This document shows, one piece after another, positions 60,091 through 64,000 of a DNA stretch of 64,000 bases; the stretch's first letter is position 1; each line of letters starts with the position of its first letter. Below the pieces are notes generated by a model that saw only the letters and a program-made list of their open reading frames with translations, made no database searches and was not told the origin of the DNA. The position numbers were made by a program, and so were the translations under genes. The stretch is from Streptomyces formicae (GTDB taxonomy: Bacteria; Actinomycetota; Actinomycetes; Streptomycetales; Streptomycetaceae), in assembly GCF_002556545.1 (NCBI RefSeq), contig NZ_CP022685.1, positions 9,464,001 through 9,528,000 on the forward strand. The letters are read 5' to 3'.

Positions 60091-61143
60091 ATGTCAGACG
60101 TCGTCGTCGTGGGTGCGGGCATCGTCGGCTCCTCCGTGGCCTACCACCTGGCACGCCGTGGCGTCCCGGTCACTTTGTTCGAGCAAGAACCCACGGCGGC
60201 CGCCGGAGTCACGGGAGCCTCCTTCGCCTGGATCGGAGGCTCGGTGGGCGAGTGGCCCGGCGGCGCGCTGGACCTGCGTGAGTACGTCGTGGCGGACTAC
60301 CGACGCCTCGAGGCCGAACTGCCCCAGGTCACCCTCCGCAGGACCGGCTCCCTGTCGTGGGCCGCCGCACCGCCTGACGACGCACGGCTGCGACCCGGCC
60401 AGACGCGCGTCGGGCGCGGTGACATCGCCTGCCTGGAACCGAACCTGCGCGACCCACCCGACCGGGCCGTCCACACCCCGAGCGACGCGGGCGTCGACCC
60501 CAGGGCCTTGACCCGGGCATTGGTGTCCGCCGCGGAGGCCCACGGAGCAACCGTCCTCCGCGAAACCGCCGTCACGTCCTTGCACCTGGTCGACGGGCGC
60601 GTCGGGGGAGTGGTGTCGTCGAGAGGACTCCACACCGCCACCACCGTCGTCCTCACGGCCGGGACCAACGTCCCAGGACTCTGCCAGCCGCTGGCCATCG
60701 ACCTCCCCATCGCCGCATCCCCGGCCACCCTGGTGCGGGTGTCGGCACCGCCCGGCCTGGTCAAGACCATCGTGGACAGCCCAGGTCTGGAGGTCCGAGA
60801 GAGCAGGGACGGCGAACTCCTGCTGCCCGTGGGCCCGGGCGAAGGCGGCGCGACACCGATGGAGCAGACCGCGCAAGCCGCACTACAACGCCTGAAGAGG
60901 GCCTTCCACGGAAGCGACCAGTGCCGCTTGCTGGACTACCGCACCAGCAGCCGCCCCATGCCCGCGCCCGGCCCCCTCATCGGCTACGCGACACCCGATC
61001 GATCCCTCTACGTCGCCGTCATGCACTCCGCCATCACCCTGGCGCCCACGGCCGGACGGCTCGTCGCGGAAGAACTCGTGACGGGCAGGCCGTCCCCCGA
61101 GCTACGGCGTTGCCGCCCGCGCGTCGGGCCGAGTGCGGCGTGA
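60091..61143 (+). CDS. FAD-dependent (DAO-family) oxidoreductase
   Basis: 350 residues from an ATG behind GGAGGG. The FAD motif VVVVGAGIVGSSVAYHLARRG is followed by a DAO-type fold with GVDPRALTRALVSAAEAHGA and a C-terminal SRPMPAPGPLIGYATPDRSLYVAVMHSAITLAPTAGRLVAEEL. Members oxidise amino acids or amines such as glycine or sarcosine. Substrate unknown. Confidence 0.87.
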   Translation: MSDVVVVGAGIVGSSVAYHLARRGVPVTLFEQEPTAAAGVTGASFAWIGGSVGEWPGGALDLREYVVADYRRLEAELPQVTLRRTGSLSWAAAPPDDARLRPGQTRVGRGDIACLEPNLRDPPDRAVHTPSDAGVDPRALTRALVSAAEAHGATVLRETAVTSLHLVDGRVGGVVSSRGLHTATTVVLTAGTNVPGLCQPLAIDLPIAASPATLVRVSAPPGLVKTIVDSPGLEVRESRDGELLLPVGPGEGGATPMEQTAQAALQRLKRAFHGSDQCRLLDYRTSSRPMPAPGPLIGYATPDRSLYVAVMHSAITLAPTAGRLVAEELVTGRPSPELRRCRPRVGPSAA

Positions 61144-61177
61144 GGTGTCCCGGCGCGCACCGAGTCGTACGGCCGGT

Positions 61178-62161
61178 TCACGCAGCCGGCCGACGCCCAC
61201 GCCCCGCCCGCCGAGAACCGCGTTCACCGCGTACGCGCCGTACGAGGTCGTCGGCGGCCTCCGGCCAGTCGGCGTGGTCGAAGGCGAAGCCCGCCTCGCG
61301 CAGTCGGCCGGGGACCACGCGACGGCTCTTCAGGAGCAGCTCGGTGTCCGAGCGCAGCGCGAACGCGCCGAGCTCGGCCATCCACTTGGTCGCGGGCAGG
61401 CCCACAGGGACGCCCCACGCGGTGCGCAGCGCGCGCATGAACGCGCGGTGCGGCAGGGGCTCGGGTGCGGCGAGATTCACCGGACCCGCGATGTCGTCCC
61501 GGTCGATCAGGAACTCGACCGCACGGACGAAGTCGGCGGCGTGGATCCAGGACACGTACTGCGCGCCACCCGCGACAGGGCCGCCGAGCCCGAGCCGTGC
61601 CAGTCGCAGCAGGACGTCGAAGACGCCGCCGGGGTCGGGGCTCATGACCATGGCGGATCGCAGGGCGACCTTGCGCGTGTGCGGGGTTTCGGCCCGCTCC
61701 TGTGCCTGCTCCCAGTTCTTGGCTATCTCGACGCTGTAGGCCCAGTAGCCCGGCACACCGGGTTCTCCACCGCCGATCACGCCGGTCGCCTCGTCGTGGG
61801 GCGCGTCGAAGCGGTGGGCGTAGATGGTGGCCGTACTCATCTGAAGCCAGATGCGAGGAGGCCGGGAGGCGGCTGCGATCGCCTCGCCCACCACCTCGGC
61901 GGAGTGGACGCGCGAGTCCATCATGGCCCGCAGGTTCGTCGCCGTGTAGCGGCAACTGACGCTGCGTCCGGCCAGGTTGATCACGACGTCGCTGCCGTCC
62001 AGCGTCTCCACCCACGGTCCCGTGGTCCTGCCGTCCCAGCGGATTTCGCGTTCACCTTGCGGCCGTCTGGTGAGTACCACGACCTCATGGCCCGCGGCGG
62101 TCAGAGCGCGGTTCAGGACCGCACCCACCTGACCGGTTCCTCCGGGTATCACGATCTTCAT
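61178..62161 (-). CDS. TIGR01777-type epimerase (DUF1731)
   Basis: 327 residues from the ATG at 62161 behind GAGGAA. N-terminal PGGTGQVGAVLNRALTAAGHEV (Rossmann), internal VVINLAGRSVSCRYT, YWAYSVEIAKNWEQ (the Y-x3-E-x-x-K-like region), ALRSAMVMSP and a C-terminal DUF1731 segment (FALRSDTELLLKSRRVVPGRLREAGFAF). Related to SulA/YfcH proteins of unclear function. Its 3' end is convergent with the DAO gene. Confidence 0.88.
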   Translation of the reverse strand: MKIVIPGGTGQVGAVLNRALTAAGHEVVVLTRRPQGEREIRWDGRTTGPWVETLDGSDVVINLAGRSVSCRYTATNLRAMMDSRVHSAEVVGEAIAAASRPPRIWLQMSTATIYAHRFDAPHDEATGVIGGGEPGVPGYWAYSVEIAKNWEQAQERAETPHTRKVALRSAMVMSPDPGGVFDVLLRLARLGLGGPVAGGAQYVSWIHAADFVRAVEFLIDRDDIAGPVNLAAPEPLPHRAFMRALRTAWGVPVGLPATKWMAELGAFALRSDTELLLKSRRVVPGRLREAGFAFDHADWPEAADDLVRRVRGERGSRRAGRGRRPAA

Positions 62162-62469
62162 CGGGTTCCTCTCCGCTGTCGTCGTACCGTAGGCCCGTGG
62201 GTAACGTATGCGCTCGCGCGGTGGCCTCCTGCGCACGTCACCGGATCCTGAGCGCCCTCCCGCACTGGCAGGGCTGCTTCCTCCGCAATCGGCCTTGACG
62301 GACCCGGCCAGCTCGCCGCAAGCGCCCAGGCCCGGGCCCTCCGCACCGGCCGGGACAGGACTTGCGCGCCCCGATCGGGGACCATCGGCCGCCCGATCGG
62401 GAGTGCGGGCGGGTGTTCCATGGTGGGTGGAGCAGTGATGACACCGGCCCGTGTTCGGAGGTCCCCGCC
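62162..62469. other. Divergent intergenic region with two GATC palindromes
   Basis: 308 bp between the epimerase (leftward) and the molybdoenzyme (rightward). It contains CCCCGATCGGGG (62369-62380) and CCCGATCGGG (62392-62401), with centres 22 nt apart, about two helical turns. No convincing small ORF was found. Confidence 0.55.
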
Positions 62470-64000
62470 GTGATCGAGGAGAGGCGCAGCTTCTGCACCC
62501 TGTGCAAGTCGCGGTGCGGGGCCATCTACACCGTGACGGACGGCCGCATCACCGACGTACGGCCCGATCCGGAGCATCCGACCGGCGCGGCGATGTGCCC
62601 AAAAGGGAAGTCGGCGCCCGAGATCGCACACAGCACGCGGCGGCTGACGACGCCCCTGCGGCGCACGAACCCCAAGTCGCACCCCGACCCGGGCTGGCGG
62701 CCCATCTCCTGGGACGAGGCGCTCGACGAGATCGCCGAGCGGATGCGCGAGATCGCGGCGGAGAGCGGCCCCGAGGCGGTCGCCTTCGCGGTGGCCACCC
62801 CGAGCGGCACCATGGTGTCCGACGCGACCGAGTGGATCGAACGGTTCATCCGCCTCTTCGGCAGCCCGAACACGGTGTACAGCGCCGAGATCTGCAACTG
62901 GCACAAGGACTTCGCGCACGCCTTCACCTTCGGCACCCCGCTTCCCCCGCCGGACTACGCGCACGCCGACCTCGCCCTGCTGTGGGGCTTCAACCCGGCC
63001 AAGACCTGGCTCTCCCAGTCCGCCGCCGTCTCCGCCGCACAGGCGCGCGGCATGCGGCTCGCCGTCGTCGACCCGCGCCGGTCCACCAGCGCGCTGCGCG
63101 CCGACCACTGGCTGCGCGTGAGGCCGGGCACGGACGCCGCACTCGCCCTCGGCCTCGCCCACCTCCTGATCGAGAACGGTTCGTACGACGAGGAGTTCGT
63201 GCGCACGTGGACTAACGGCCCCCTGCTGGTGCGCCGCGACAACGGACGCTTCCTGCGGGCCGACGAACTGGCCGCCGAGACCCAGGGGTTCGTCGTCTGG
63301 GACGAGGCGGACGACGGGCCACGGGCCTACGACACCCACGCGGCGGCCCGGTCGCCCGAACGGTTCGCGCTCCGCGGCGCCCACCGCGTGCGCACCCTGC
63401 GCGGCTCCGTGCTCTGCGAACCCGCCTTCGAAAGGTACGCGCGGGCCTGCGCCGAGTGGCCCGCCGAGCGCGTCGCGCACACGACATGGATCCCCGAGCC
63501 GGAGATCCGGGCGCTCGCCGAGGAGATCGGCGCCGCCCGCTCGGTGACGTACTACGGCTGGACCGGCGTCGGCCAGAGCGCCAACGCCGCCCAGACCGAG
63601 CGCGCGCTGGCCACGCTGTACGCCTTGACCGGGTCCTACGACACGGAAGGCGGCAACCACCTGGTGCCCCCGCCGCCCTACAACCCGGCCACCTGGGCCG
63701 GCCAGCTCGCGCCCGAGCAGCGCGCCAAGGCGCTCGGTATCGACAAGCACCCGCTCGGCCCGCCTGCCTCCGGCTACGTCAACGCGGGCGACCTGTGCCG
63801 CGCCATCGAGACCCAAGAGCCGTACGCGGTGAGGGCGTTGATCGGATTCGGCTCCAACCTCGTGGTGGCGCAGCCCGACTCCGACCGCGTCGCACGGGCA
63901 CTGCGCTCCCTCGAGTTCCAGGTGCACCTGGACCTGTTCGCCAACCCGACCAGCACCACCGCGGACATCGTGCTGCCGGTGAACAGCGCCTACGAGCACG
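62470..64000 (+). CDS. Molybdopterin-dependent oxidoreductase (partial, runs off right edge)
   Basis: 510 residues visible from a GTG start. The N-terminal 4Fe-4S cluster motif is C-x2-C-x3-C...C (FCTLCKSRCGAIY and AAMCPKGK), followed by molybdopterin oxidoreductase segments (DPGWRPISWDEALDEIAERMREIA, NTVYSAEICNWHKDF, LALLWGFNPAKTW, LAVVDPRRSTSALRADHWLRVRPGTDAALALGLAHLLI). It is a member of the DMSO-reductase superfamily, in the branch of formate dehydrogenase/thiosulfate-polysulfide reductase-like catalytic subunits. There is no Tat signal at the N-terminus, so it is probably cytoplasmic. The electron-transfer subunits would lie beyond the window. Confidence 0.9.
   Translation, partial: MIEERRSFCTLCKSRCGAIYTVTDGRITDVRPDPEHPTGAAMCPKGKSAPEIAHSTRRLTTPLRRTNPKSHPDPGWRPISWDEALDEIAERMREIAAESGPEAVAFAVATPSGTMVSDATEWIERFIRLFGSPNTVYSAEICNWHKDFAHAFTFGTPLPPPDYAHADLALLWGFNPAKTWLSQSAAVSAAQARGMRLAVVDPRRSTSALRADHWLRVRPGTDAALALGLAHLLIENGSYDEEFVRTWTNGPLLVRRDNGRFLRADELAAETQGFVVWDEADDGPRAYDTHAAARSPERFALRGAHRVRTLRGSVLCEPAFERYARACAEWPAERVAHTTWIPEPEIRALAEEIGAARSVTYYGWTGVGQSANAAQTERALATLYALTGSYDTEGGNHLVPPPPYNPATWAGQLAPEQRAKALGIDKHPLGPPASGYVNAGDLCRAIETQEPYAVRALIGFGSNLVVAQPDSDRVARALRSLEFQVHLDLFANPTSTTADIVLPVNSAYEH

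Overview
This is a 64 kb stretch of a high-GC actinobacterial chromosome, most likely Streptomyces. The evidence is very high GC at third codon positions, frequent GTG/TTG starts, many ATGA/GTGA overlaps, a complete conservon, a LAL-type LuxR regulator, cbtBA behind a cobalamin riboswitch, and many small TetR/LysR/MerR/PadR regulator-target pairs. No phage, IS element, CRISPR array or rRNA was seen. The window reads as an accessory, regulator-rich chromosomal region. The first gene (M6 metalloprotease) and the last gene (molybdopterin oxidoreductase) run off the ends.

Layout. 0-11 kb: secreted metalloprotease, RNase HI-type enzyme, a membrane protein with ChW repeats, a LuxR regulator, a secreted FG-GAP protein, an SDR, a P-loop protein, a DUF2975/XRE pair, and a copper LPMO with a candidate DasR site. 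11-18 kb: aldo/keto reductase divergent from an Lrp regulator, then a resistance-like run (virginiamycin B lyase, Tet(X)-like flavin monooxygenase, phosphotransferase-like protein), an exported EEP-family protein and a GNAT. At 18.25-18.35 kb lies a tRNA-Glu(CUC)-like sequence in circularly permuted order (3' half first, then 5' half), flanked by complementary segments. 18-22.5 kb: an NmrA/SnoaL-like operon behind twin operators, then cobalamin riboswitch-cbtB-cbtA facing a histidine-phosphatase-fold protein that has lost its catalytic histidines. 22.7-38 kb: hydrolases, a STAS/SpoIIE pair, a large LAL regulator, a MerR-HEAT fusion with a HEAT partner, an amidohydrolase and an RraA-like protein.

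38.3-43.6 kb: a leftward conservon, cvnA-B-C-D-E-F (kinase-like ATPase, roadblock, DUF742, GTPase, two P450s). The first P450 (cvnE) has a degenerate ExxR and heme motif. 44-48 kb: an exported serine protease with a strong terminator, then a compact rightward cassette P450 - 28-codon aromatic peptide - P450. This looks like a P450-modified RiPP locus and is one of the two most interesting items in the window, the permuted tRNA-like sequence being the other.

48-51.6 kb: a sulfide/persulfide detoxification locus (MBL-rhodanese fusion, rhodanese, TauE exporter, CstR-type repressor, rhodanese with membrane tail) with GC-rich ATACCC...GGGTAT operator boxes on both sides. 51.6-64 kb: PhyH dioxygenase/AraC, PadR/HAAS, a DoxX-like membrane protein behind a perfect palindrome, nitroreductase/TetR, LysR/NAD(P)-binding oxidoreductase, darcynin, a DAO-family oxidoreductase, a TIGR01777 epimerase and the start of a molybdopterin oxidoreductase.

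All calls come from reading the sequence and from memory of protein families. No database search was run.
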